Origin: Xanthomonas floridensis
GTDB taxonomy: Bacteria > Pseudomonadota > Gammaproteobacteria > Xanthomonadales > Xanthomonadaceae
Reading direction: 5' to 3'
Assembly (NCBI RefSeq): GCF_001642575.1
Contig: NZ_LXNG01000056.1
Location: 1 to 64,000 of the forward strand
DNA: 64,000 nt
The notes beneath the pieces were generated by a model that was not told where the DNA came from, did no database searches, and worked only from the letters and a program-made list of their open reading frames with translations. The translations under genes and the position numbers were made by a program. How positions within the stretch are numbered: the first letter of the stretch is position 1; each line of letters opens with the position of its first letter. Positions 44,642 to 54,378 of the stretch are shown here, piece after piece.

Positions 44642-45393
44642 CAGAGCACCGCCCCGCCGTCCATGACCAGGCTGGTGCCGGTGACCCAACGGCTGGCGTC
44701 GGACAGCAGATAGACCGCAGCGTTGGCGACATCTTGCGGTGTGCCCAGACCCAATGGATGGCGCGCGCGTTGTTGGTTCAGTGGTTCGTTGAGACCTGTG
44801 TCTTCGCCCCAAAGGCGCGGGGTGGGCACGACCGACGGCGAAATCCCGTTGACTCTCATGCGATGCTTCGCTTGTTCCAGCGCCAAGCACCGGATGATGC
44901 CCAGCAGACCCGACTTCATGGCCGAATAAGGCCCCACGCCGCGTGTCCCAATATGCGCGGAGGTGGACAGCATGAACACGATGGAGCCTTGCGCGTTAAT
45001 GGCATTGGCTTGCAGAAGACGCTGGGTCAGCATGACCGGCGCTAGGAAATGCACCTGGTACATGCGCGTCATCAGTTCTTCTTTCAGCTGGCGGATCGGC
45101 GACAGCATTTGCCCGCCGAAGCAGTGCACGACACCGTCGATGCGCTGGCTGGCTTGCACCAGGCGCTCTCGATCCTCCGAAACGGTTAGGTCGGCCGGCA
45201 CCTGCACATGCCCGTCGCCCGCCAGTTGTGCATGCGTTTGCTGGAGACGCTCGGGATCGCGACCGCTGATGACCAAGCGAGCGTCGCGCTGCGCGCAGGT
45301 CAGTGCGATTTCCTGGCCAAGGCCAGACGACGCGCCGGTCACCAGGATGGTTTTGCCACTGAGGGAAAAGGCTTTGCGAGTTGGATTACTCAT
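44641..45393 (-). CDS. Short-chain dehydrogenase/reductase (FabG-like), copy 1
   Basis: A 250-residue SDR. The cofactor loop is TGASSGLG (19-26), and the catalytic residues are Ser143, Tyr156 and Lys160 (YSAMK). The usual NAG motif is replaced by CFGG. The C-terminus ASRWVTGTSLVMDGG is FabG-type. It probably reduces a 3-ketoacyl-ACP, or oxidises the hydroxyl, during synthesis of the acyl substituent. It overlaps its neighbour SDR by four bases, with which it shares much sequence, so the pair likely arose by duplication. Confidence 0.88.
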   Translation of the reverse strand: MSNPTRKAFSLSGKTILVTGASSGLGQEIALTCAQRDARLVISGRDPERLQQTHAQLAGDGHVQVPADLTVSEDRERLVQASQRIDGVVHCFGGQMLSPIRQLKEELMTRMYQVHFLAPVMLTQRLLQANAINAQGSIVFMLSTSAHIGTRGVGPYSAMKSGLLGIIRCLALEQAKHRMRVNGISPSVVPTPRLWGEDTGLNEPLNQQRARHPLGLGTPQDVANAAVYLLSDASRWVTGTSLVMDGGAVL

Positions 45394-46163
45394 GCGTAGA
45401 TATCCATCGGCACGGTCAGACCCCCATCTACGACGAAGTAGTTGCGGGTGACCCAGCGACTGGCATCGGACAGGTAGAACACTGCCGCATAAGCGACGTC
45501 TTCCGGTTGGCCCAACCCCAGCGGGGTCAGCTTTGCGTGATCGTCGATGTTGCCGCCGCTCTGGTTGAGGCCGTCGAGCATTGGCGTGCGCACATAGCCG
45601 GGTGCGATGCAGTTGGCGCGAATCCCCTGCCTGGCCACTTCCAGCGCCAGGGTACGCATGGCGCCGAGCAGGGCGGCCTTGCTGGCAGAGTAGGCGGCTG
45701 TGGCGACAGGGCCGACGTGCGAGCCGATCGCCGAGATAAACAGGATCGAGCCGTTAGCGTTGATGCGCTTTTTCGCCAGCAGGCCGCGCGTCAGTAGCAG
45801 CGGTGCATAGACATTACTGGCGAAGGTTTCGTCTAGGTGCGCGCGGTTGATCATCCGGAATGGTGCTAGCCGGGCAATGCCGGCCGCGTGTGCGACGCCA
45901 TTCAAGACGCCGACCGAAGCCACGAGATGGTCGACGTCCTCCTGCTTGTCGAGGTTCGCGATCACCTGCGCATGCCCTGTGCCTTCAAGTGTGGCAAAGG
46001 TTTCGGCCAAGCGGCCTTCGTTGCGACCGCTGATGATCAGTTGCGCACCCATCTCCGCGCAGCTCAGTGCGATCTGCCGTCCGATGCCTGAAGATGCACC
46101 AGTGACCAGGATGCGTTTGCTCTGCAGCGAGAAAGCGTCGTTCGGATCGAGGGCGGAATTCAC
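45390..46163 (-). CDS. Short-chain dehydrogenase/reductase (FabG-like), copy 2
   Basis: A 257-residue SDR with TGASSGIG (21-28), Ser144, Tyr158 and Lys162 (YSASK), AHAAG in the NAG position and ASRWVTRNYFVVDGG near the end. The GTG at 46163 is chosen because it overlaps the ketosynthase stop (GTGA) and gives a normal N-terminus; a longer upstream reading would run into the ketosynthase. Position straight after the FabH-like enzyme fits a 3-ketoacyl-ACP reductase. Confidence 0.88.
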   Translation of the reverse strand: MNSALDPNDAFSLQSKRILVTGASSGIGRQIALSCAEMGAQLIISGRNEGRLAETFATLEGTGHAQVIANLDKQEDVDHLVASVGVLNGVAHAAGIARLAPFRMINRAHLDETFASNVYAPLLLTRGLLAKKRINANGSILFISAIGSHVGPVATAAYSASKAALLGAMRTLALEVARQGIRANCIAPGYVRTPMLDGLNQSGGNIDDHAKLTPLGLGQPEDVAYAAVFYLSDASRWVTRNYFVVDGGLTVPMDIYA

Positions 46164-47200
46164 GACTCGATCAACTCCGGAAACACCGCGCCTTCGATAT
46201 CTACCAGGCAGGTGCCCCAAGACAACCCGATCCCGAAGCCTGAAAGCAGTACACGCTTTGGACCAGATTCCAGTTCCTTGTTGATCCGTGCGGTCATGGT
46301 GAGGGGCAACGATGCGCCGCTGGTGTTGCCGAAGTCCCGCAGGGTGGACGGCACCTTTTCGACCGCAAGGCCGAGCTTCTTGCGAATGGTCTCATTGATC
46401 ATCCGGTTAGCCTGGTGGAATACGAAGTAATCGATGTCATCCTTGCTTACACCGGCATACGCGATCAATTTCTCAACTGCGGGAGGAACGCGCTGAGTCG
46501 AGAAGCTGAGCACGGCGGTGCCATCGAGTTGCAGATCGGTAGCCTGGTGCCAGCGATCCTTCTCGTTTTCACGATAAGGCAGCAGGTGCTGAATGGCCAC
46601 AGGCTCGCGTTGACCACCCACCGGCAGGATGATGGCTCTGTAACCGCTCCCGTCGCTGTTGAGGTCGAAATACATCGGTGCTGCGTTCTGGTCGAACTCC
46701 AGCGCGGTGGCGGTGCCGGAATCGGAGAAGATCGGGTCTTCCAGATTGGCACTGCGGTCGCCGACCAGCAGCAGGCCCTTCTTGACGCCGCCGGCGGCGA
46801 TCATCGAGCCCAGCAGGTTGATGCCGAACGGATAGGCCGAGCAGCCTAGGTTGACGTCGAAGGCCACCGTGGCATGCGATAGGCCCAGCCGGTCCTGCAG
46901 GATGATCGCGGTGGCCGGGATCGGGTAATCCGGCGATTGCGTCACCACGATCAGTGCATCGATCTCCTCGCGCTTCCACTGCAGCTTCTCAAGCAGCACT
47001 TCGGTCGCATCGAAGGCCAGGTCCGAAAAGCATTGCCAGGGCTGGGACATGCGCCGGGTCTCGATGCCGATGTTGCGCACCAGGCGCTCGCGTTCGGAGC
47101 GGATCTGCGGCCGGCAGTCGGTGAGATTGGACACGACCCGCTTCGGCACGCAGGCCGCCATGCCGGCAAAGCGGACGTTGTGCAGCGTGGAGGTCGGCAT
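46160..47200 (-). CDS. 3-oxoacyl-ACP synthase III family enzyme (FabH-like)
   Basis: A 346-residue thiolase-fold enzyme with the full triad Cys120 (VNLGCSAYPFG), His262 (FVFHQANRMI) and Asn292 (DFGNTSGAS). The family condenses an acyl-CoA primer with malonyl-ACP. Placed between a dedicated ACP and two ketoreductases, it should make a short 3-keto then 3-hydroxyacyl chain, such as a 3-hydroxybutyryl group, for the flagellin sugar. It follows the ACP gene by five bases. Confidence 0.9.
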   Translation of the reverse strand: MPTSTLHNVRFAGMAACVPKRVVSNLTDCRPQIRSERERLVRNIGIETRRMSQPWQCFSDLAFDATEVLLEKLQWKREEIDALIVVTQSPDYPIPATAIILQDRLGLSHATVAFDVNLGCSAYPFGINLLGSMIAAGGVKKGLLLVGDRSANLEDPIFSDSGTATALEFDQNAAPMYFDLNSDGSGYRAIILPVGGQREPVAIQHLLPYRENEKDRWHQATDLQLDGTAVLSFSTQRVPPAVEKLIAYAGVSKDDIDYFVFHQANRMINETIRKKLGLAVEKVPSTLRDFGNTSGASLPLTMTARINKELESGPKRVLLSGFGIGLSWGTCLVDIEGAVFPELIES

Positions 47201-47205
47201 GGTGA

Positions 47206-47430
47206 TTACGCCTCGGTCAGTTTGTAGAGATCGCCCACGGTGACGGCGGCAGCGAGATCTTCGCCGGTAATGGTCTTACCGTATTCCATGTCGAACATCA
47301 CGATCACGCCCAGCGCAGCCAGCGAATCCCACTCCGGCAATTCCAGCAGCACGGTGTCCACGGTGACCTCCACCGGCTCCTGGAAGTCAGTAGCGGAGAG
47401 GAAGTTTTCGATAAATGTTGCCTGGGTCAT
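47206..47430 (-). CDS. Acyl carrier protein
   Basis: A 74-residue acidic helical protein with the phosphopantetheine site Ser36 in PEWDSLAALG (DSL motif). It is too divergent to be the housekeeping AcpP, and its location suggests a carrier dedicated to the glycan acyl group. The ATG at 47430 is used because it gives the standard ACP length and has an upstream purine-rich site. The longer reading upstream is not ACP-like. Confidence 0.9.
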   Translation of the reverse strand: MTQATFIENFLSATDFQEPVEVTVDTVLLELPEWDSLAALGVIVMFDMEYGKTITGEDLAAAVTVGDLYKLTEA

Positions 47431-47494
47431 GCGATCTCGCCTGGTTGCCTGTTGAAGGGATGGGAGTCTGGAATGCAGGTGCAGCGTGGTGCGT

Positions 47495-48604
47495 TCAAGT
47501 TGCCTGTTGACCGGCAATCAGATCGGCAATGGTATCGACCTGGTCGCTGCTCAAGCCGGGAAAGATCGGCAGGCACAATACTTGGGCCGCCACTGAGCGG
47601 GCCACCGGCAACCACGCCGGTGCCGAGGAGGGCAGGGCGCGATACATCGGGAAGTCGCTGATCAATGGATAGAAATAACGTCGTACCAGAATGCCGTGCT
47701 CGCGCATCAATTGGTATAGCGCGTCGCGCGCCAGCGGGTAGTCGTCCTGCACCAGGATCGGAAAATACGCATGATTGGCGCTGGAATGCTGCGGTGCTGC
47801 GACGCAGCGGATGCCGCGCACCTCGCTCAGGCGTTGCCGGTACTGCGCATCGATGGCGCTACGTTGCGCAATGGCCTCGTCGATATGCTTGAGCTGCAGC
47901 AGGCCGAACGCTGCGCTGATCTCGTTCATCTTGCCGTTGATGCCCGGCGCCACCACCGTGGTTTCGTCGACGAAACCGAAATTTTTCAGATGCCCGATGC
48001 GTTGATAGGTCCTTTCGTCCGGGCACACGATGGCGCCGCCTTCGAAGGTGTTGAATACCTTGGTGGCATGAAAGCTCAACACGCTCAGATCGCCGTGACG
48101 CAGGATGGAACCGCCGGCATCGCGCACGCCAAACGCATGCGCCGCGTCGTAGATCACCTTGAGGTTGTAGATGTCGGCGATGCGCGTGATGGCGGTGGTA
48201 TCGCACGCGGTGCCATAGCAGTGCACCGGCATGATCGCGGTGGTCTGCGGGGTGATGGCTGCTTCGATCTTGGACGGGTCCATGTTGAGCGTCACCGGGT
48301 CGATATCCACGAACACCGGGGTGATGCTTTTCCACAGCAGCGAATGCGCGGTGGCCACGAAGGAGTAGGGCGTGGTGATCACTTCGCCGGTGATGCGCAG
48401 CGCCTGCAGGGCGGTGATCAACGCGGTGGTGCCGTTGGTCAGCAGGGCCAGATGCGGCACGCCCAGGTAATCGCACAGCGCCTGCTCGAGCGCACGGTGC
48501 ATCTCGCCCCCATTGCTGACGATGCGACTGCTCCAGATCCGCTCCAGATACGGCAGAAAGTCTTCCAGCGGCGGCAGCAGCGGACTGGTGACGGGGATGG
48601 GCAT
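47495..48604 (-). CDS. DegT/DnrJ/EryC1 sugar aminotransferase (VioA-like)
   Basis: A 369-residue PLP enzyme of the DegT/AHBA synthase class. It has Lys182 for the Schiff base (SFHATKVFNTFEGG), Asp153 (IYDAAHAFG) and substrate-binding NGTTALITAL near 57-66. Enzymes of this type convert dTDP- or UDP-4-keto-6-deoxy sugars to 4-amino sugars; VioA makes dTDP-viosamine. The start at 48604 gives MPIPVTSPLLPP, the family's usual N-terminus. It is the first gene of the glycan operon, downstream of a sigma-54 type promoter. The exact sugar is not provable from sequence. Confidence 0.88.
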   Translation of the reverse strand: MPIPVTSPLLPPLEDFLPYLERIWSSRIVSNGGEMHRALEQALCDYLGVPHLALLTNGTTALITALQALRITGEVITTPYSFVATAHSLLWKSITPVFVDIDPVTLNMDPSKIEAAITPQTTAIMPVHCYGTACDTTAITRIADIYNLKVIYDAAHAFGVRDAGGSILRHGDLSVLSFHATKVFNTFEGGAIVCPDERTYQRIGHLKNFGFVDETTVVAPGINGKMNEISAAFGLLQLKHIDEAIAQRSAIDAQYRQRLSEVRGIRCVAAPQHSSANHAYFPILVQDDYPLARDALYQLMREHGILVRRYFYPLISDFPMYRALPSSAPAWLPVARSVAAQVLCLPIFPGLSSDQVDTIADLIAGQQAT

Positions 48605-48677
48605 CAATGCCTCGCTGGTGCGGGTGGATGTCGGGATTACGCCGCAGCCGGTGGCCGCGGGCGGTGTACCCGGAGGA

Positions 48678-48694
48678 AGCAAGCGCTATGCCAG
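48678..48694 (-). promoter_or_regulatory. Sigma-54 promoter for the glycosylation operon
   Basis: On the minus strand the site reads CTGGCATAGCGCTTGCT. It has GG-N10-GC spacing, TGGCAT and TTGCT, close to consensus. It lies between fleQ and the aminotransferase, about 74 bases before the latter's start codon. Confidence 0.65.
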
Positions 48695-48723
48695 CGAGCG
48701 GAACCTCACGTGCGTCGGCACGC

Positions 48724-50200
<1,477 letters not shown>

Positions 50201-50208
<8 letters not shown>

Positions 50209-50584
50209 TCCTGGCTCCTTCCGTCAGGCCCTCCAGGATTGGCATGACTTCCTGGATATAGGACAGCTTGCTGACAAAATTGTCAGCACCCGCGCGAAGA
50301 GCGTGTTCACGATGCTCGGCATCGTCGAAGTGGCTCGCAATCACAATATACGGCGGATCGTCCTGCGTCTTGATCAGACGCGTTGCCTGCAGGCCGCCCA
50401 TCTCCGGCATGGCCAGGTCCATCAGCACGACATTGGGGCGCAGCGACTCAGAGCGCTCGATCGCTTCCAGTCCATTGGCGGCACTGCCCACGATATTGAG
50501 CCACTCCACTTTGCGAAAATGACGCATCGCAGCGTTGATGAAGCCCTCGTGGTCGTCGACCAGCAGCACGGTGAGTTTGCTCAT
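50201..50584 (-). CDS. vemR: Receiver-only response regulator VemR
   Basis: A 127-residue stand-alone receiver with the acidic pair Asp10-Asp11, phospho-acceptor Asp56 ([13 protein letters not shown]) and Lys106, and no output domain. The identity comes from the position between rpoN2 and fleQ, which is the arrangement described for VemR of Xanthomonas campestris, a regulator of motility, exopolysaccharide and virulence. It starts eight bases after rpoN2 and overlaps fleQ by eight bases. No histidine kinase gene is adjacent. Confidence 0.88.
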
Positions 50585-50592
50585 AGTAGTCC

Positions 50593-51996
50593 TTATCCCG
50601 CTCGCGCAAGCAGCGGTTTGGTGGTGCGGCGGCGCTCGCGTGCCGGGGCGATGTCCAGTTGTTCGCGGTACTTGGCCACGGTCCGGCGCGCAATATTAAC
50701 GCCCTGACGCGACAGCAGGCCGGCGATGGCTTCGTCGGCCAGCGGGCGACCCGCCGGCTCGCTCTCGATCAAACGACGCACCATGGCCTTGACCGCCTGG
50801 CCGGAGACGCTGGCGCCTTCCAGTCGCACGGCAAAGAAATGCTTGAGCTCGAAGGTGCCGCGCGGGGTCTGCAGGTACTTGCCGGTGGTGATGCGCGAAA
50901 TAGTCGATTCGTGCATGCCGATCTCGTCGGCAATTTCCTTCAGGGTCAGCGGTGCCATGGCTTCCTCGCCACGGGCCAGGAAGGCGGCCTGGCGCTCGAC
51001 GATGGCGCGGGTGGCGCGCAGCAGGGTCTCATAGCGCATCGACAGCCCACGGGTCAGCCAGCGCGCTTCCTGCAGCATGTCGCGCAGCGGCTGGGCGGCA
51101 TCGCCAGCCTCGGCCAGTGCGCGTTCGTGCACAGGGTTGATGCTGACCCGGTGCGTGGTGGCCGGATTCAGCGCCACCCGCCAGCTGTCGTCGGCATGCC
51201 AGGCGAGCACATCCGGAATCACGCTGGCGTTGCTTTCCTGCAGCAGGTCGTCGCCTGGGCGCGGTTGCAGCGACAGGATCAGCCGCACCGCTTCGCGCGC
51301 ATCGTCCACTTCGGCGTCGTGGGCACGCGCCAGCAGCGCGTAGTCGTGGCTGGCCAGCAGGTCCAGATCGCCGGCCAGGATGCGGCCGGCCAGATGACGG
51401 GCCGGAACGCGGCCGGGCAGGGCGCTCAACTGGGCTTGCAGGCATTCGCGCAGGTCGCAGGCGGCCAGGCCCGCCGGGTCGCCGTGCAACAGGCGTTGGC
51501 GGATCGCTTCCACTGCCTCCACGGTCATACCCAGGCGCGTGGCGCCGAGCTGCTGCAGCGTCGACAGCGCGTCGCTCAGATACCCGGCATCGTCGGTCTG
51601 CTCCAGCCAGAACGCGGCCGCCCCCAATGCGGCCTCGTCCAGATCCAGCGCCAGCTCGCGCAGAATGCGCACATGCGGGTCGGTGGACTCGCCGGCGGCC
51701 ACGCGCTGCATGCGGTCGTCGTCGCCATCGTTCCAGCTGCTGCTCTGCACGTCCCACATCGTGCTTTCCGGCAACTCGTCAAACGCGGCCACGTCGGTGG
51801 CGCCATCGTCGTTGGTGGTGGCCTCATCCCCGTTATCGGCCAGCTCTTCCAACTCCAGCAACGGATTGGTTTCCAGCGCGCGACGAATTTCCAGTTCCAG
51901 CTGCATGCCGTCCAGTTGCAACAGACGGATCGACTGCAGCAGCTGCGGGGTGAGGTGCAGTTGCTGGCCAAGCTGGGCGGAAATGGTCGTCTTCAT
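50593..51996 (-). CDS. rpoN2: RNA polymerase sigma-54 factor (RpoN2)
   Basis: A 467-residue sigma-54. Region I is the Gln/Leu-rich QLGQQLHLTPQLLQSIRLLQ, an acidic region II follows (about 50-100), and region III ends in the RpoN box ARRTVAKYRE (436-445). The ATG at 51996 is chosen because it gives the family's usual start. Its linkage to vemR-fleQ, rather than to a PTS/hpf cluster, marks it as the flagellar copy, RpoN2, of Xanthomonas. It should recognise the GG-N10-GC promoters in this window. Confidence 0.95.
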   Translation of the reverse strand: MKTTISAQLGQQLHLTPQLLQSIRLLQLDGMQLELEIRRALETNPLLELEELADNGDEATTNDDGATDVAAFDELPESTMWDVQSSSWNDGDDDRMQRVAAGESTDPHVRILRELALDLDEAALGAAAFWLEQTDDAGYLSDALSTLQQLGATRLGMTVEAVEAIRQRLLHGDPAGLAACDLRECLQAQLSALPGRVPARHLAGRILAGDLDLLASHDYALLARAHDAEVDDAREAVRLILSLQPRPGDDLLQESNASVIPDVLAWHADDSWRVALNPATTHRVSINPVHERALAEAGDAAQPLRDMLQEARWLTRGLSMRYETLLRATRAIVERQAAFLARGEEAMAPLTLKEIADEIGMHESTISRITTGKYLQTPRGTFELKHFFAVRLEGASVSGQAVKAMVRRLIESEPAGRPLADEAIAGLLSRQGVNIARRTVAKYREQLDIAPARERRRTTKPLLARAG

Positions 51997-52102
51997 CGAA
52001 GCGCTTCCGAAGGGCACTGCACGCAGCAGCGATGGAACGCATCTTGCAGGACAATACGACGGGTTTCTAATCGGGGAGTCAGGTGAGGTGACTCGTGATT
52101 TT

Positions 52103-52170
52103 CCTGACAGACTGTCAGGAATTCCCTGACATTTTCGGCGAGCTCGAGCGTGCCTGACGGAATTCCGTCA
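52103..52170. promoter_or_regulatory. Two perfect palindromes upstream of rpoN2
   Basis: CCTGACAGACTGTCAGG (52103-52119) and TGACGGAATTCCGTCA (52155-52170) are perfect inverted repeats, with a further CCTGACA between them. All share CTGAC half-sites. They lie 107-174 bases before the rpoN2 start and just past the end of the LuxR-type gene, so they could be operator sites for rpoN2 transcription. The binding protein is not known. Confidence 0.5.
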
Positions 52171-52244
52171 CTGTTTTGGGCCAAAGTGGCCCGGATGCCC
52201 CTTTCACCATCCTGACAACCGGGCAAACGGCCTGCGGGAGTTGC

Positions 52245-52877
52245 TCAGACCAGCTCGTTGTGGTGCTTGGCCGCCAGCAACACCAGATCGTTCGCACGCC
52301 GGCAGCCCAGCGACTCCATCATGCGCGCGCGATGGGTTTCCACCGTCTTGACGCTGATGCCAAGGTCGGCGGCAATTTCCTTGTTGCTCTGGCCGCGGCC
52401 GATCTCGCGCAGGATCTCGCGCTGGCGGGGCGACAGGGCGGCGATACCGACCGGTTTTTCGCGGCCCAGCATCGGGGCAATCATCTTTGAGGAAATCTGC
52501 GGGCTCAGGAACACCTGGCCGGCAGCCGCAGCGCGCAGCGCCAGCTCCAGCTCCAGCGGCGCGGCATCCTTGACCACGAAGCCAACTGCGCCGCGATCGA
52601 GCGCGTCACGCACGTGCACCGGGTCGTCATGCATGGACATCATCACCACATGCGTGCGCGGCGCGGCGCGCAGCACATCGGTCATGGCGTCCAGTCCGCT
52701 GCGCCCGGGCAGCGACAGGTCCATCAGCACCAGATCGGGGCGATGCAGGGATGTCATATCCAGGGCTTGTTGCGCGTTGCTCGCCTCGCCAACGACATCG
52801 ATGCCGGCGAAGGTTTGCAGCAGCCTGGACAGGCCTGCACGGACAAGGGTGTGATCGTCGACGATGATGACTCGCAC
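52245..52877 (-). CDS. LuxR/NarL-family response regulator
   Basis: A 210-residue regulator. The receiver has Asp8-Asp9 and phospho-acceptor Asp53 (LVLMDLSLPG). The output is a LuxR helix-turn-helix (LSPRQREILREIGRGQSNKE, then ISVKTVETHRARM). The start is the GTG at 52877 (MRVIIVDDHT), since the longer reading adds residues before the first strand of the receiver. No partner kinase is adjacent. It sits between a PilZ-like gene and rpoN2, so a role in flagellar or surface-attachment control is likely; the targets are unknown. Confidence 0.88.
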   Translation of the reverse strand: MRVIIVDDHTLVRAGLSRLLQTFAGIDVVGEASNAQQALDMTSLHRPDLVLMDLSLPGRSGLDAMTDVLRAAPRTHVVMMSMHDDPVHVRDALDRGAVGFVVKDAAPLELELALRAAAAGQVFLSPQISSKMIAPMLGREKPVGIAALSPRQREILREIGRGQSNKEIAADLGISVKTVETHRARMMESLGCRRANDLVLLAAKHHNELV

Positions 52878-52946
52878 GGCGCAGAAGGGACCTTTTTCGG
52901 TATAGGGCACCTTAGCCGACCCGGCGCCTGACGCCAACTAGCGGCG

Positions 52947-53513
52947 TCAGCGCTGGCGCCTGGCTTCGGCGATCTGGCGGCGGTGCAAACGAAACAGATG
53001 ACGTTCCAGAGCATCCTGCAACCCAGGTGCAAGCGGCGCGAAGCGCAGCCACACCCACTGATCGTGACCGTCGTTTGCGCTTGCCAGCACCTGTGCTGGA
53101 AGCTGTACAAGTTCAGGAAGCCAATCGGACGGTTGCAAGCAAACCACGCCCGTGGTGCCCGCCGCATGGCTGGTTGCGCAATTCAGGCGGATACCGCGCA
53201 CCGACCAGTGCACCAGATTCTGGATCAGGCCACTGTCGCCCTGGCGCACCAGGCGGCCGATCAGCGCCAGCATCAGATCGAGCTTGGCGTCCATGCGCTG
53301 AACCAATAGCGGCAGTTCGCCGCGGTCTTCGCTGGCTTCTTCGCTGCGCAGATCCTCGACCTGGCCAAGACTGCGCAGCAGGGTTTCTGCGGCGCTGTGT
53401 GCGCCGGCGTCGCCACCGGCATGGAAGCCGGCCGGCAGGCGCACTTCGCAGCTGAGCGTGTCGGCGAACAGCTCGGCCTCTGCCGCCGGCGCGAGTGTGC
53501 CGGGCGCGGACAT
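52947..53513 (-). CDS. Atypical PilZ-like protein
   Basis: A 188-residue soluble protein. Residues about 60-90 form a heptad-like helix (RMDAKLDLMLALIGRLVRQ). The second half looks like a PilZ barrel (HWSVRGIRLNC, which resembles the NxSxxG motif). The canonical RxxxR c-di-GMP motif is not clear, so it may be a non-binding or divergent PilZ. It overlaps the FliT-like gene stop in TGATG. PilZ proteins beside rpoN2 are known in Xanthomonas and affect motility; whether this one binds c-di-GMP cannot be told from sequence. Confidence 0.6.
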   Translation of the reverse strand: MSAPGTLAPAAEAELFADTLSCEVRLPAGFHAGGDAGAHSAAETLLRSLGQVEDLRSEEASEDRGELPLLVQRMDAKLDLMLALIGRLVRQGDSGLIQNLVHWSVRGIRLNCATSHAAGTTGVVCLQPSDWLPELVQLPAQVLASANDGHDQWVWLRFAPLAPGLQDALERHLFRLHRRQIAEARRQR

Positions 53514-53818
53514 CAGATCCGGCCGACCCGGGCGTAGGCGCGGCTGGCCGACGACGAGGTGCGCTGGGTGCGGATCAGATCCAGCAACTTGCGCTGACGC
53601 TCGCGCATCAGCCGCATCAGGTCCTGGTGCATCGTCAGCAGCGTCTGCAGGGCATCGCGGTCCTGGTCGAGGTCCACGTGCTGCGCGTACTGGCGCAGGT
53701 GCAGGTCGTGCGTATCCAGCATCAGCGGCATGACCTCGAATTCCTCGTTCGCCATGGCGATCCGGATGTCGGCCATTTCGGCCTGAAGGCTTTGCACGCT
53801 ATGCATGATTGGACTCAC
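53513..53818 (-). CDS. Small helical protein in the FliT position
   Basis: A 101-residue, mostly helical, charged protein with an Arg-rich C-terminus (MRERQRKLLDLIRTQRTSS). It starts with a GTG overlapping the fliS stop (GTGA); an ATG at 53806 is also possible. Gene order fliD-fliS-here is where FliT, the FliD chaperone, is found in many bacteria. Size and helix content fit, but sequence similarity is too weak for a firm name. Confidence 0.6.
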   Translation of the reverse strand: MSPIMHSVQSLQAEMADIRIAMANEEFEVMPLMLDTHDLHLRQYAQHVDLDQDRDALQTLLTMHQDLMRLMRERQRKLLDLIRTQRTSSSASRAYARVGRI

Positions 53819-54228
53819 GAAACGGCGGAGAGGCCGCGTTGTTCAAGGGGGATGGAGTTCCACGCCGAATCGATTTCGCTGAGCAGATCCAGCGCTTCGG
53901 TCAACGCGGTGTCGTCGTTGTGCAGATTGGCTGCGGTCAGGCGCTGCATGACGTAGTCGTACAGGGCCGACAGGTTACCCGCAATCTCGCCACCGGCTTC
54001 GTGATCGAGCGAGCCGTTCAAGTGACCGACGATCGCGCAGGCTTCGCCGATGGCCTTGCCCTTGCGTGCCTGGTCGCCCTGCACCAGGCAGGCCTGGGCC
54101 AGACGGATGCGCTGGCAGGCGCCGGCGAACAGCAGCGACACCAGCTTGTGCGGGTCGGCTTCGGTCACGCTGGTGGACACGCCGACCTTGCGGTATTGCT
54201 CGGCGTACTGACGATTGGAACCGTACAT
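53815..54228 (-). CDS. fliS: Flagellin export chaperone FliS
   Basis: A 137-residue helical chaperone that binds the flagellin C-terminus. The conserved regions are present (MYGSNRQYAEQYRKV, then ADPHKLVSLLFAGACQRI, and LNGSLDHEAGGEIAGNLSAL, LYDYVMQRL). The ATG at 54228 is the standard N-terminus and follows GAGGAG. The upstream extension is intergenic. Confidence 0.95.
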   Translation of the reverse strand: MYGSNRQYAEQYRKVGVSTSVTEADPHKLVSLLFAGACQRIRLAQACLVQGDQARKGKAIGEACAIVGHLNGSLDHEAGGEIAGNLSALYDYVMQRLTAANLHNDDTALTEALDLLSEIDSAWNSIPLEQRGLSAVS

Positions 54229-54332
54229 GGATGACTCCTCAATGGGCTGACCTTCGCGGGTCCCGGAGCGCTGCGCTCCTGCGACGACGCTCCTGCCGAC
54301 AGGCAAGGCCGAAATCACGATAGGCCCTTCTT

Positions 54333-54360
54333 GTATCGGCAATACCCTGACAGGACTTGA
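54333..54360 (-). promoter_or_regulatory. Sigma-28 promoter candidate for fliS
   Basis: On the minus strand, TCAA, a 16-base spacer and GCCGATAC lie in the spacer after fliD, about 105 bases before fliS. The -10 element matches GCCGATAA at seven of eight bases; the -35 element and spacing are imperfect. Confidence 0.35.
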
Positions 54361-54378
54361 GGATCTGCATCACGGAAA

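Noticed and set aside
52138..52155. A GGCACG match resembling a sigma-54 site upstream of rpoN2
   Set aside because: The bases at the -12 position are CT instead of GC, so the invariant spacing fails.
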